Under the pieces are notes generated by a model. The model was given only the letters and a program-made list of their open reading frames with translations. It was not told where the DNA came from and searched no databases. Below are positions 1-7,494 of a stretch of DNA of 64,000 nt, piece by piece. Source of the stretch: Streptomyces flavofungini (GTDB taxonomy: Bacteria; Actinomycetota; Actinomycetes; Streptomycetales; Streptomycetaceae); NCBI RefSeq assembly GCF_030388665.1, contig NZ_CP128846.1, positions 7,281,001 to 7,345,000 of the forward strand, given 5' to 3'. The translations under genes were made by a program, and so were the position numbers. The first letter of the stretch is position 1; every line of letters starts with the position of its first letter.

Positions 1-530
1 CCGTACTCGTGCGCCACGACGTACGCCTGCGCGAACGGGCCGCCGCTGGAGCCGAACTTCGTCCGCAGCTCCTCGAAGAACCCGAGGTCCAGGTAGACCC
101 TCCGGTCGCCGGGGCAGTAGAAGGGCCCGACCGCCGACGACGCCGCGCCGCACGCCGTGCCGACGCGGCCGGTGAAGAACACGGTCTGCGCGGACGCGTA
201 CTGGCCCTGGCGGCGCGGGAACTCCTGGCGCCAGTAGTCCTGGACGCTGTTGACGACCGCGAGGACGCGGCAGTCCTCGCGGGCGTTCGCGTCCTTGCCC
301 GTGTGGCAGCTCCGCTTGACCTCGGCGAGCGAGGAGGACGAGGCCGCGGGCTCCTCGCCGCCGTCCGTCAGACCGAGCTGGTCCGGACCCACGCCGAAGA
401 AGAGACCGAGGAGCAGCGCGACCAGACCGGCGACGCCGCCGCCGATGGTCGCCTTGCCCCCGGGGACGCGGCTGCCGCGCACATCCCGCACCTCCGAGGA
501 GTCAAGATTCGCGTCGTCGTCGAACTGCAT
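1..530 (-). CDS. Neutral zinc metallopeptidase (partial, N-terminal part)
   Basis: The gene runs off the left edge, so only about 176 N-terminal residues are present. The start is an ATG at 528-530 with a GAGGG-type ribosome site just upstream. The protein opens MQFDDDANLDSSEVRDVRG, followed by one hydrophobic segment (VAGLVALLLGLFFGVG, about residues 33-48), so it is probably anchored with the catalytic domain outside. The last visible residues contain AYVVAHEYG, the beginning of the zinc-binding HExxH helix of the YpfJ/neutral zinc metallopeptidase family (the final HH lies beyond the edge). Spaced cysteines (CHTG, EDCRA, TACGA, FYCPG) suggest extracytoplasmic disulfides. The substrate is unknown. 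The family call is firm; physiological role is not established. Confidence 0.88.
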   Translation of the reverse strand, partial: MQFDDDANLDSSEVRDVRGSRVPGGKATIGGGVAGLVALLLGLFFGVGPDQLGLTDGGEEPAASSSSLAEVKRSCHTGKDANAREDCRVLAVVNSVQDYWRQEFPRRQGQYASAQTVFFTGRVGTACGAASSAVGPFYCPGDRRVYLDLGFFEELRTKFGSSGGPFAQAYVVAHEY

Positions 531-1181
531 GGGCGCACCACCCTCTGCCTCGCGTACGAGCCGCGCTGCCTCACCTGCGGGACGACGCTCCGCCACCCGC
601 GCCGGACCCCGGCCACTTCATCCTGGTACGCCCCCCACCACCCGGCGCCGGACAGAGGTCCGAACGGGCTACGCCCCCCTGCCCCGCCGTGTCGCGCCCA
701 CCTCCGGACCCCTGCCGCCGAGCGCCGCGGTTACGCTCTGCGCCTGATCCGTGGCCAGGGGTACCGCTGCCGCTGCCGGAGGAGCGAGGGGCGCCATGAC
801 CACAGGTCCCGCCACCGCAGGTCCTACGGCGACAGGGCCTACGGCGACAGGGCCTACGGCGACAGGGCCCGTGACCGCGGCCCCACGACCACCGTGCCGA
901 CCGGACCGCCCGCCCCGACCGTTCCGCAAAGCCGTACCGAGGCACTGAAGCCGACCACAACGCCCCACCCGGCAGCCCGGCACTACGCCGAAGACCACCC
1001 GGAGACCCGCCCGGCAGGATCCCCGCGCCTCACCGGCCCGGCCCCCCGTCGCGGCGGCACGCTCCTGGTCGCCCAGCCCTGCCGCGACCGCGCGACGGCG
1101 TGGACCGCGCAGCTGGTCGCCGTGGACGGCTCCGGCCGGGCCGCCGGGGGCCGCGCCGGAAAAGCGGTTGCGGCGCCCCGT
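531..1181. other. Intergenic region, about 650 bp, no convincing gene
   Basis: Between the metallopeptidase start and the ABC-F leader I see no reading frame with typical Streptomyces codon pattern. The long frames here are Arg/Pro/Ala-rich low-complexity shadows. One short frame, ATG at 796 to 948 (50 residues), has a GGAGG/GAGGGG site just upstream and is built on the 15-bp tandem repeat at 823-867. It could be a tiny Thr/Gly/Pro-rich peptide, but nothing else supports it. The right end leads into the promoter of the ABC-F leader. Confidence 0.5.
823..867 (+). repeat. Tandem repeat, 3 x 15 bp
   Basis: Three perfect head-to-tail copies of CCTACGGCGACAGGG. The period is a multiple of three, so any frame through it encodes a repeating pentapeptide (GPTAT on the plus strand from ATG 796). 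Flanking sequence contains degenerate versions (GTCCCGCCACCGCAG). It resembles the other 15-bp array in this window at 12513-12572 in period but not in sequence. Confidence 0.9.
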
Positions 1182-1282
1182 TAGAATTGGCCCATGGCCA
1201 TTCTCCTGCTGCATTAGACGGCTGAGCGGCGCGCTCCGCGCGACAACGCATCGTGCATCGTCCTTGCCTTCCTCCAGCCGTC
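1182..1282 (+). promoter_or_regulatory. Leaderless promoter and attenuator-like leader of the ABC-F gene
   Basis: A strong -10 hexamer TAGAAT lies at 1182-1187, six bases before the ATG of a seven-codon frame (1194-1217), so transcription likely starts at that ATG. The last base of its TAG stop begins an 8-bp arm GACGGCTG (1217-1224) that is perfectly complementary to CAGCCGTC (1275-1282). Inside lies a GCGCG-CTC-CGCGC hairpin (1229-1241). The AGGAG of the ABC-F gene (1297-1301) follows 14 bases after the right arm. A ribosome paused at the end of the leader would cover the left arm and change the fold, which is the layout of ribosome-mediated attenuation. No obvious -35 is visible. The regulatory role is inferred. 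Confidence 0.6.
1194..1217 (+). CDS. Seven-residue leader peptide (MAILLLH)
   Basis: ATG GCC ATT CTC CTG CTG CAT TAG, a minimal frame that would start at the 5' end of its own mRNA given the TAGAAT box six bases upstream. Leaderless leader peptides upstream of antibiotic-resistance ABC-F genes are a recognised theme: drug-stalled ribosomes on the leader relieve attenuation. Here the stop codon is built into the left arm of a downstream stem. The hydrophobic Ile-Leu-Leu-Leu-His run could be the stalling sequence, but that is speculation. It is too short to judge from codon use, so the evidence is position and architecture only. Confidence 0.5.
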   Translation: MAILLLH

Positions 1283-1309
1283 CATATCCCCTGTCCAGGA
1301 GTCTGACCC

Positions 1310-2908
1310 GTGATCACCGCCTCCGGTATCGAGCTGCGTGCCGGCGCCCGCATCCTCATCGAGAACGCCTCGTTCCGCATCGCCAAGGGCGACCGCGTCG
1401 GCCTCGTCGGCCGCAACGGCGCGGGCAAGACGACGCTCACGAAGTGCCTGGCCGGTGAGGGCACGCCGGCGGGCGGCACGATCAGCCGCTCCGGAGAGGT
1501 CGGCTATCTCCCGCAGGACCCGCGCACGGGCGACCTCGACGTCCTCGCCCGCGACCGCGTCCTGTCCGCGCGCGGCCTCGACGTCCTCATCCGCAAGATG
1601 CGCGAGAACGAACAGCGCATCGCGAACGGCTCGGGCGCCACCCGCGAGAAGGCCCTCAAGCAGTACGAGCGCCAGGAGACGGAGTTCCTCACCAAGGGCG
1701 GGTACGCCGCCGAGGCCGAGGCCGCCACCATCGCCGCCGCCCTGAACCTCCCGGACCGCGTGCTCGGCCAGCCCCTGCACACGCTCTCCGGCGGTCAGCG
1801 CCGCCGCATCGAGCTGGCCCGCATCCTCTTCTCGGACGCCGACACGCTGCTCCTCGACGAGCCGACGAACCACCTCGACGCCGACTCCATCGTCTGGCTG
1901 CGCGACTACCTGAAGACGTACCGCGGCGGCTTCATCGTGATCTCCCACGACGTCGACCTCGTCGAGACGGTCGTCAACAAGGTCTTCTACCTGGACGCCA
2001 ACCGCGCCGCCATCGACGTCTACAACATGGGCTGGAAGCTCTACCAGCAGCAGCGCGAGTCGGACGAGAAGCGCCGCAAGCGCGAGCGTCAGAACGCCGA
2101 GAAGAAGGCCGCGGCCCTGCACTCGCAGGCCGACAAGATGCGCGCCAAGGCCACCAAGACCGTCGCCGCGCAGAACATGGCCCGTCGCGCCGACAAGCTC
2201 CTCGCGGGTCTCGAAGAGGTGCGCCAGAGCGACAAGGTCGCCAAGCTGCGCTTCCCCGAGCCCTCGCCCTGCGGCAAGACGCCCCTGACCGCCGAGGGCC
2301 TGTCCAAGTCGTACGGCTCCCTCGAGATCTTCACCGATGTGGACCTGGCCATCGACAAGGGTTCGCGCGTCGTCATCCTCGGCCTCAACGGCGCGGGCAA
2401 GACGACCCTCCTGCGGCTGCTCGGCGGCGTCGAGAAACCCGACACCGGCCAGGTCGTCGAGGGTCACGGCCTCAAGCTCGGGTACTACGCCCAGGAGCAC
2501 GAGACCCTCGACCCCGAGCGCACGGTCCTGGAGAACATGCGCTCCGCGGCGCCCGACCTCGACCTGGTCGAGGTGCGCAAGACGCTCGGCTCCTTCCTGT
2601 TCTCCGGAGACGACGTCGACAAGCCCGCGGGCGTGCTCTCCGGCGGTGAGAAGACCCGGCTCGCGCTCGCGACCCTCGTCGTCTCCTCCGCGAACGTGCT
2701 CCTGCTCGACGAGCCCACGAACAACCTCGACCCGGCGAGCCGCGAGGAGATCCTGGGCGCCCTGCGCACCTACAAGGGCGCCGTCGTCCTTGTCACGCAC
2801 GACGAGGGCGCCGTCGAGGCACTGCAGCCGGAGCGGATCATTCTGCTCCCGGACGGCGTCGAGGACCTGTGGGGCGCGGACTACGCCGACCTGGTGGCTC
2901 TCGCCTGA
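1310..2908 (+). CDS. ABC-F family ATPase (ribosome-associated)
   Basis: A 532-residue soluble twin ABC ATPase without membrane segments, typical of ABC-F proteins that act on ribosomes (antibiotic protection or translation rescue). Domain 1 has Walker A GRNGAGKTT (about 34-42), signature LSGGQ (about 159-163) and Walker B LLLDEPTNHLD (about 180-190). A charged Lys/Arg-rich interdomain linker lies around 240-310 (ESDEKRRKRERQNAEKKAA). Domain 2 has GLNGAGKTT, LSGGEKTR and LLLDEPTNNLD. The GTG start is chosen because AGGAG lies at 1297-1301, eight bases upstream. The leader at 1194-1282 suggests induction by translation inhibitors. No transporter partner lies nearby. The exact drug or stress is not readable from sequence. 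Confidence 0.93.
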   Translation: MITASGIELRAGARILIENASFRIAKGDRVGLVGRNGAGKTTLTKCLAGEGTPAGGTISRSGEVGYLPQDPRTGDLDVLARDRVLSARGLDVLIRKMRENEQRIANGSGATREKALKQYERQETEFLTKGGYAAEAEAATIAAALNLPDRVLGQPLHTLSGGQRRRIELARILFSDADTLLLDEPTNHLDADSIVWLRDYLKTYRGGFIVISHDVDLVETVVNKVFYLDANRAAIDVYNMGWKLYQQQRESDEKRRKRERQNAEKKAAALHSQADKMRAKATKTVAAQNMARRADKLLAGLEEVRQSDKVAKLRFPEPSPCGKTPLTAEGLSKSYGSLEIFTDVDLAIDKGSRVVILGLNGAGKTTLLRLLGGVEKPDTGQVVEGHGLKLGYYAQEHETLDPERTVLENMRSAAPDLDLVEVRKTLGSFLFSGDDVDKPAGVLSGGEKTRLALATLVVSSANVLLLDEPTNNLDPASREEILGALRTYKGAVVLVTHDEGAVEALQPERIILLPDGVEDLWGADYADLVALA

Positions 2909-2920
2909 CGATCCCCCGGT

Positions 2921-2954
2921 CGGGCCCGCCCCGGGCGCTTGCCGGGCGGGTCCG
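2921..2954 (+). terminator. Terminator hairpin after the ABC-F gene
   Basis: CGGGCCCGCCCCGG pairs with CCGGGCGGGTCCG across a seven-base loop, 13 bases after the stop codon. The stem is GC-only with one bulge and one mismatch, and there is no U tract, as is usual for Streptomyces. Confidence 0.65.
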
Positions 2955-2984
2955 GAAGACCCCCGTCCGGGGTCCATCGGATGT

Positions 2985-3034
2985 GATCGAATGACTGATC
3001 CACTGCGTATGGATCATTCGGCCGATCCGTGATC
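2985..3034. promoter_or_regulatory. GATC cluster upstream of gbn
   Basis: Five GATC tetramers occur in 50 bp (2985, 2997, 3012, 3024, 3031). TGATCC and GGATCA (2996-3001 and 3011-3016) form an inverted repeat with a 9-bp spacer. The copy at 3012 reads GATCAT, matching the published Gbn consensus as I recall it (GATC followed by A/T then T). Another GATCAT lies at 3279-3284, and two more GATC cores sit in the terminator at 3596-3607. The cluster lies about 290 bp before the gbn start, in the only gene-free stretch here, so autoregulation or nucleoid anchoring is a reasonable inference. Confidence 0.55.
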
Positions 3035-3321
3035 CTTCATCTGTGTGAGGCGTCCTCGTACCGAGGTGTGGCATACACGGATTTCTCCGTCCCATGGGAC
3101 CCGCAGGCCCGCCTTTCCTCGGCACGGCGCTGACCTGCCACTTCCTTGCAGAACCCATTCGGCGGTACGTCCCGCGACGTGCGGAATCGTTAATTCCGCT
3201 CGTGATGGCCGCTTGACTCCCGGCGAATCAAGTCGCATGGACCTTGCCGAATGGGTGGCCAGGAGGCTCGGAAGGGGTGATCATGAGAAGTCCAGAGCGC
3301 ACTTCCCATGAGGAGGCACGG

Positions 3322-3543
3322 GTGGCCGAGACTCTGAAGAAGGGCAGCCGGGTTACCGGCGCCGCGCGCGACAAGCTCGCGGCAGACCTGAAGAAGAAGT
3401 ACGACGGTGGTGCGAGCATCCGGGCGTTGGCCGAGGAGACCGGCCGTAGCTACGGGTTCGTCCACCGGATGCTCAGTGAGTCCGGAGTCACGCTGCGGGG
3501 ACGCGGCGGGGCAACGCGAGGCAAGAAGGCCGCTTCCAGCTAG
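3322..3543 (+). CDS. gbn: GATC-binding nucleoid-associated protein Gbn
   Basis: A 73-residue basic protein with a single helix-turn-helix (ASIRALAEETGRSYGFVHRM, about 29-48) and a basic Arg/Gly/Lys tail. Size, sequence and neighbourhood fit Gbn (SCO1839 in S. coelicolor), a small actinobacterial nucleoid protein reported to bind GATC followed by (A/T)T and to influence chromosome compaction, sporulation and antibiotic output. I chose GTG at 3322 because AGGAGG sits at 3311-3316, five bases upstream, and it gives the published length. An in-frame ATG at 3283 with GGAAGGGG upstream is an alternative start. The gene is monocistronic, ending in a strong hairpin. GATC sites flank it on both sides. 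Confidence 0.85.
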   Translation: MAETLKKGSRVTGAARDKLAADLKKKYDGGASIRALAEETGRSYGFVHRMLSESGVTLRGRGGATRGKKAASS

Positions 3544-3585
3544 CCGACTTCCCGCGGCCGTCCGGCTCCGGGTGGTCCGATGTGG

Positions 3586-3617
3586 CCACCCGGTCGATCG
3601 GCTGATCGACCGGGTGG
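3586..3617 (+). terminator. Terminator after gbn
   Basis: A perfect 14-bp stem, CCACCCGGTCGATC / GATCGACCGGGTGG, with a GGCT loop, extended by a G-U pair and followed by TTA. Each arm carries a GATC, so the terminator doubles as a potential Gbn target. Confidence 0.85.
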
Positions 3618-3730
3618 TTACTGTGCAGTCACTTGTGGGCGTGTCCGTGCCCGCAGGGCGCGCCGACACGCGTCCGCCAGGGCGCTGACCCGCGTGTGTC
3701 CACCATGACTGCACCCACCCGGAGGCACTG

Positions 3731-4567
3731 ATGGCTTCGCCCGACAGCGATTCGCCCGAGAGCGGTCCGAGCGTCCCGAGCACGACGGCGCCGGTCCTCG
3801 ACCGGGACGGCGTACGCCTCACGGTCGACGAGGCCGTCGCCACGGTGACGCTGACCAACGCGGCCAAGCGCAACGCCCAATCTCCCGCGCTGTGGCGGGC
3901 GTTGACCGAGGCCGGCCGGGTGCTGCCCGGCAGCGTCCGCGTGGTGCTGCTGCGCGGAGAGGGCAAGTCCTTCTCCGCGGGCCTCGACCGGCAGGCGTTC
4001 ACGCCCGAGGGCTTCGACGGCGAACCGTCCTTCATCGACCTGGCACGCGGCGCGGACGACGAACTCGACGCGACCATCGCCGAGTACCAGGACGCCTTCA
4101 CCTGGTGGCGGCGCGGCGACCTCGTGTCCATCGCCGCCGTCCAGGGGCATGCGATCGGTGCCGGGTTCCAGCTCGCCCTCGCCTGCGACCTTCGGGTCGC
4201 CGCCGACGACGCGCAGTTCGCCATGCGCGAGACCAGCCTCGGTCTGGTGCCCGACCTCACCGGCACCCACCCGCTGGTCTCCCTCGTCGGGTACGCCCGC
4301 GCCCTGGAGATCTGCGCCACGGGCCGCTTCGTCCATGCCGTCGAGGCCGAGCGCATCGGCCTCGCCAACCTCGTCGTGCCCGGCGACCAACTCGACGCCG
4401 CCGCACGGGACTTGGCCGCCGCGCTGCTCGCCGCGCCGCGCGACGCGGTCATCGAGACCAAGGCGCTCCTTCAGGGCGCCGTCGGACGCTCGTACGAGGA
4501 ACAGCGCCAAGCCGAACGGGCCGCGCAGGCACGCAGGCTGCGGGACCTGGCGGGCATCGGGGATTAG
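3731..4567 (+). CDS. Enoyl-CoA hydratase/isomerase family protein
   Basis: A 278-residue crotonase-fold protein. The first oxyanion-hole segment is GEGKSFSAGLD (about 77-87) and the second is AVQGHAIGAGFQLALACDLR (about 137-156), both in the expected places. The residue where hydratases carry a catalytic Glu reads MRETSLGLVPD, which retains a Glu, so activity on an acyl-CoA is plausible. It would act in the cytoplasm in fatty-acid or branched acid breakdown. The first 25 residues are a Ser/Pro-rich extension not needed for the fold. GGAGG at 3721-3725 sets the ATG start. The gene stands alone between gbn and a convergent gene; its specific substrate cannot be told. Confidence 0.85.
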   Translation: MASPDSDSPESGPSVPSTTAPVLDRDGVRLTVDEAVATVTLTNAAKRNAQSPALWRALTEAGRVLPGSVRVVLLRGEGKSFSAGLDRQAFTPEGFDGEPSFIDLARGADDELDATIAEYQDAFTWWRRGDLVSIAAVQGHAIGAGFQLALACDLRVAADDAQFAMRETSLGLVPDLTGTHPLVSLVGYARALEICATGRFVHAVEAERIGLANLVVPGDQLDAAARDLAAALLAAPRDAVIETKALLQGAVGRSYEEQRQAERAAQARRLRDLAGIGD

Positions 4568-4606
4568 GGCTGCCCGGCCGGACAGGCCCTCGGGGGTCCC
4601 TGGGCG

Positions 4607-5437
4607 TCAGCCCACCGCTGTGACCAGGACCGCCACCGACGGCCGGTCCGGCAGGGACTTGGCGACGGCCGCGCGGACCGCGCGGGCCACGTCCAGGGTG
4701 CGGTGCCGGGCGTCCGCCGCCAGCTCCACCCGGACGTGGCGGCGCGGCAGCGTGAGCGGCGCCTCGTGCTCCTCGAAGTGAACGGCCCGGGCCGGGCCGC
4801 CGAGGACACCCGCCAGCCGCGTCACGCCCGGCACCGCGAGGACGGCCCGAGCCACGCGCTCCTCGTCGTCGGCCGACGGTTCGTCCCCGCGGCCGGGGCG
4901 AGGAGCGGCGGGTCCTGCGACCGCGTCGTCGCCGGCCGAGAGGGCATCCGCCGAGGGCGTGCCCCCGGACACCGCCCTCGCGGGCACGGGGTCCTCTGGC
5001 GTCACGTCCCCCGGCGCGGCGTCCCCCTCGATCAGCCCCGTGATCCGCAGGTCCACCTCCGTCACCACCAGGCCCAGCCGCTCCGCCGCGGCCGAGCCGA
5101 GCGCCGCGCGCAGCCGGTCCGCGGCCGTGGCCAGCGGCTCGGCCGTCGCGGCCTGGAACTCCGCGCTGATCCGCAGCGGCCCCGGCGCCAGCGCGCTCGG
5201 CGGCGACGGCACCGCGGAGACGTACGCGTCCGGAGAGAGCGGTGCGGCGTGCGGCTCCGCGAGGGACACCCGCAGGCGGGTCACACGGGCCCCCACCACC
5301 CGCGCGGCCGAGTCGCGCAGCACCGAACGCGCCGCCGACTCCGCGAGCCAGGCGCCGTCACCCGGCCCGCCCAAGGGGAGCATCCGGCCGAGGCCGAGTT
5401 GGCGTCGTACCGCCGAGGTCCAACCGTCACCCGTCAT
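4607..5437 (-). CDS. Conserved Streptomyces protein of the Asp23/AmaP locus (labelled P10 family)
   Basis: A 276-residue protein starting MTGDGWTSAVRRQLGLGRML. Databases call this family nucleopolyhedrovirus P10, a label that says nothing about function. It is Ala/Pro/Gly-rich, without a signal peptide or membrane span. The C-terminal half (RHVRVELAADARHRTLDVAR) has the pattern of a short alpha/beta domain resembling the Asp23 fold of its divergent neighbours: a strand of alternating residues, then an AVRAAVAKSL helix. It is divergent from the Asp23 gene with 91 bp between starts, so it is probably part of the same envelope module. The start is uncertain: an in-frame ATG at 5455 has no better ribosome site. 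Confidence 0.7.
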   Translation of the reverse strand: MTGDGWTSAVRRQLGLGRMLPLGGPGDGAWLAESAARSVLRDSAARVVGARVTRLRVSLAEPHAAPLSPDAYVSAVPSPPSALAPGPLRISAEFQAATAEPLATAADRLRAALGSAAAERLGLVVTEVDLRITGLIEGDAAPGDVTPEDPVPARAVSGGTPSADALSAGDDAVAGPAAPRPGRGDEPSADDEERVARAVLAVPGVTRLAGVLGGPARAVHFEEHEAPLTLPRRHVRVELAADARHRTLDVARAVRAAVAKSLPDRPSVAVLVTAVG

Positions 5438-5528
5438 GGGTCCAGCGTGCCGCATCCAGGGCGCGCCGGTCCCGGGCCGCGCTTAGTGTGGACGAAAGAG
5501 CAGATCCCCTGCTGAAAAGGACCACGCG

Positions 5529-6014
5529 ATGACCGACACCGGAGAGCGCACGACGTCCCAGACGCTCGCGAAGGAGTCGCCCGACGATCACGGGACGGGC
5601 GGCACGGCACGGCGTGGGGGAGGCGACCCCGCGACGCGCGGGCGCACCAGCATCGCCGACGGTGTGGTCGAGAAGATCGCGGGCCTCGCCGCCCGCGACG
5701 TGGTCGGCGTGCACGCGATGGGCGGTGGCCTCGCGCGGACCTTCGGGGCCGTGCGGGACCGGGTGCCCGGCAGCTCGAAGTCGGTCACGCGCGGAGTGAA
5801 GGCCGAGGTCGGGGAGGTGCAGACGGCCCTCGACCTGGAGATCGTCGTCGACTACGGCGTCTCGATCGCCGATGTCGCCCGGGACGTACGCGAGAACGTC
5901 GTCGCCGCTGTCGAACGGATGACGGGCCTTGAGGTCGTCGAGGTGAACATCGCGGTGAGCGATGTGAAGCTGCCGGACGACGAGGACGACGAGCAGGCGT
6001 CACGGCTTCAATAG
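5529..6014 (+). CDS. Asp23/Gls24 family envelope stress protein
   Basis: A 161-residue protein. After a 40-residue polar leader comes the Asp23 fold: GRTSIADGVVEKIAGLAARD, then LDLEIVVDYGVSIADVARDV, then the helix NVVAAVERMTG and strand LEVVEVNIAVSDVKL. In Firmicutes Asp23 is a very abundant membrane-associated protein anchored by AmaP. Here the same set (a second Asp23, a DUF2273-like protein, DUF6286, AmaP) follows within 2 kb. A short acidic tail (DDEDDEQA) ends the protein. It probably heads the operon; a 208-bp gap separates it from the next gene. Confidence 0.9.
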   Translation: MTDTGERTTSQTLAKESPDDHGTGGTARRGGGDPATRGRTSIADGVVEKIAGLAARDVVGVHAMGGGLARTFGAVRDRVPGSSKSVTRGVKAEVGEVQTALDLEIVVDYGVSIADVARDVRENVVAAVERMTGLEVVEVNIAVSDVKLPDDEDDEQASRLQ

Positions 6015-6222
6015 GAGCGGCTGCCCGCGGCGGCGGGCCGTTCGCGCCCGCGGGTGAGGCCCGAGCGTGGCCCTTGGCCGCGTGCCGTACACCGCGGGTG
6101 TTCCGCGCCCGCGGTGAGGCGGTCCCGCCGCGCGGCCTGGGTATGCGAGAAGCACGGGGCGGACGCGGCGGCGGGCGCGGACGCCGGGGAGCACGAGGCG
6201 CGCAGGAGCGAAGGAGCGCACG

Positions 6223-6408
6223 ATGAGCTTTGCCGTGATCGGCATGATCGCCGGAATGGCCCTCGGATTCGCCGGGTACTTCGGCGGGTTCGGGGCCTTC
6301 CTCCTGGTGGCCGCCCTGGGCGCCATCGGGTTCGTGGCCGGGCGGTTCCTGGAAGGGGACCTGGAGCCGGGGGACTTCTTCCGCACCCGCGGCGACCGGC
6401 GGCGCTGA
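6223..6408 (+). CDS. Small DUF2273-like membrane protein
   Basis: Sixty-one residues with two Gly-rich hydrophobic helices (about 3-20 and 22-41) and a charged tail ending in RTRGDRRR. The size, topology and the GFAGYFGGFGAFLL...GFVAGRFLEG pattern match the DUF2273 small membrane protein that sits between AmaP and Asp23 in Firmicutes. AGGAG precedes the ATG. The next gene starts three bases after the stop, indicating translational coupling. Function probably lies in anchoring the Asp23 complex to the membrane; this is inference from context. Confidence 0.8.
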   Translation: MSFAVIGMIAGMALGFAGYFGGFGAFLLVAALGAIGFVAGRFLEGDLEPGDFFRTRGDRRR

Positions 6409-6411
6409 GCG

Positions 6412-6807
6412 GTGGCCGCCGACGTCGTGGGGCAGGTACCGCCCGGCGAGCGCGGCGCGACCCGGATCGCCGACCGCGTCGTCGCGAAGATCGCCGCACG
6501 CGCGGCCCGTGAGGCGCTGCCCGTGCTGCCCGAGGAGGCGGCTCCGCCGCACGCCACCGTGAGCGTGCGGCCCCCGGCCGGCGGCTCCGCCCGGTCGGGC
6601 GAGACCCCGCACGGGAGCGCGCGCGTCCGCGTCAGCGTCGAACTCGACTACCCCAGCGACATCGGCCGCCAGTGCGGCGCGGTGCGTCACCGGGTCGTCG
6701 AACGGGTAAAGGCGTTGGCGGGCATGGAAGTGCCCGAGGTCGCGGTCCAGGTGGAGCGGTTGCACTCGGCGCAGGCGCGGGCCGCGGCGCAGGGGAGGAC
6801 CCGATGA
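6412..6807 (+). CDS. Second Asp23/Gls24 family protein
   Basis: A 131-residue paralogue of the Asp23 protein at 5529. ATRIADRVVAKIAARAAREA aligns with the first helix, VRVSVELDYPSDIGRQCGAV with the central strand-helix, and VVERVKALAGMEVPEVAVQV with the end. It starts with GTG three bases after the stop of the small membrane gene and overlaps the next gene by four bases (ATGA), so it is cotranslated. It lacks the acidic tail of its paralogue and ends in Arg-rich sequence, so the two could interact by charge; that last point is a guess. Confidence 0.83.
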   Translation: MAADVVGQVPPGERGATRIADRVVAKIAARAAREALPVLPEEAAPPHATVSVRPPAGGSARSGETPHGSARVRVSVELDYPSDIGRQCGAVRHRVVERVKALAGMEVPEVAVQVERLHSAQARAAAQGRTR

Positions 6808-7487
6808 GCGAACCCCGGACCGGCGGAACCGACCTGACCAAACAGGGCGAGGCCGTGCCCGTCATCGAGCGCGCCGAACCCGAACTCGACCAGTCCGCGT
6901 CCGCGGCCGCCTACCAGCCGCTGCCCACCCTCGGCGACGAGGACGGCTCCCCCCGCTTCTGGTCGGCGCGGCGCGTGCCCGCGGGGCTGCTCGCGCTGCT
7001 GATCCTCGGCGGGGCCGGGCTGCTCCTGTACGACATCGTCGCCGTGCGCGCCGACCACCCCGCGATGCGGTGGCGCCGCGACCTCGCCCGCGAGCTGGCC
7101 GAACGGCCCCTCGACAGCACCGCGGTGCTCGCCGGCGCCGCCGCGGCCGCCGCCGTCGGCCTCTGGCTTCTCGTCCTCGCCGTGACGCCCGGTCTTCGCG
7201 CCCTGCTCCCGATGCGGCGCACCCACGCCGACGTGCGGGCCGGGCTCGACCGGGGCGCCGCCGCGACGGCCCTGCGGGACCGGGCCATGGACGTGTCGGG
7301 CGTACGGTCGGTACGCGTCCGCATGAGCCGCTCCAAGGCGGACGTGCGGGCCGTCTCGCACTTCCGTGAACTCGACGACGTACGCGGCGACTTGGACGCC
7401 GCCCTCGCCGACGCCATCCACGACCTCGGGCTCGGCAGGCCGCCCGCGCTGTCCGTGCGGGTGGCGCGGCCGGGCCGGAAGGGGTGA
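6804..7487 (+). CDS. DUF6286 domain membrane protein
   Basis: A 227-residue protein with two membrane helices (about 55-78, VPAGLLALLILGGAGLLLYD, and about 106-130) and a cytoplasmic C-terminal domain. That domain (HADVRAGLDRGAAATALRDR, then VSGVRSVRVRMSRSKADVRA) resembles the Asp23/AmaP-type interaction fold. It is a member of the DUF6286 family that accompanies Asp23 genes in actinomycetes. The ATG overlaps the preceding stop, with GGGGAGGA before it. It is probably a second membrane anchor next to AmaP. Confidence 0.82.
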   Translation: MSEPRTGGTDLTKQGEAVPVIERAEPELDQSASAAAYQPLPTLGDEDGSPRFWSARRVPAGLLALLILGGAGLLLYDIVAVRADHPAMRWRRDLARELAERPLDSTAVLAGAAAAAAVGLWLLVLAVTPGLRALLPMRRTHADVRAGLDRGAAATALRDRAMDVSGVRSVRVRMSRSKADVRAVSHFRELDDVRGDLDAALADAIHDLGLGRPPALSVRVARPGRKG

Positions 7488-7494
7488 GCGCACC

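Noticed and set aside
9..1184. A 391-codon plus-strand frame over the left edge
   Set aside because: It is antisense to the zinc metallopeptidase and then runs through an Arg/Pro/Thr-rich low-complexity spacer; composition is that of a shadow frame in GC-rich DNA.
669..1214. A 181-codon minus-strand frame upstream of the ABC-F leader
   Set aside because: Gly/Ala/Arg-rich with GPVAV repeats made by the 15-bp array; no ribosome site, no recognisable fold, and it would oppose the ABC-F promoter.
6121..6222. A stress sigma-factor promoter (GGGTAT at 6139) before the DUF2273-like gene
   Set aside because: The -10-like box is present but no GNNT element lies 14-16 bases upstream, so the match is incomplete.
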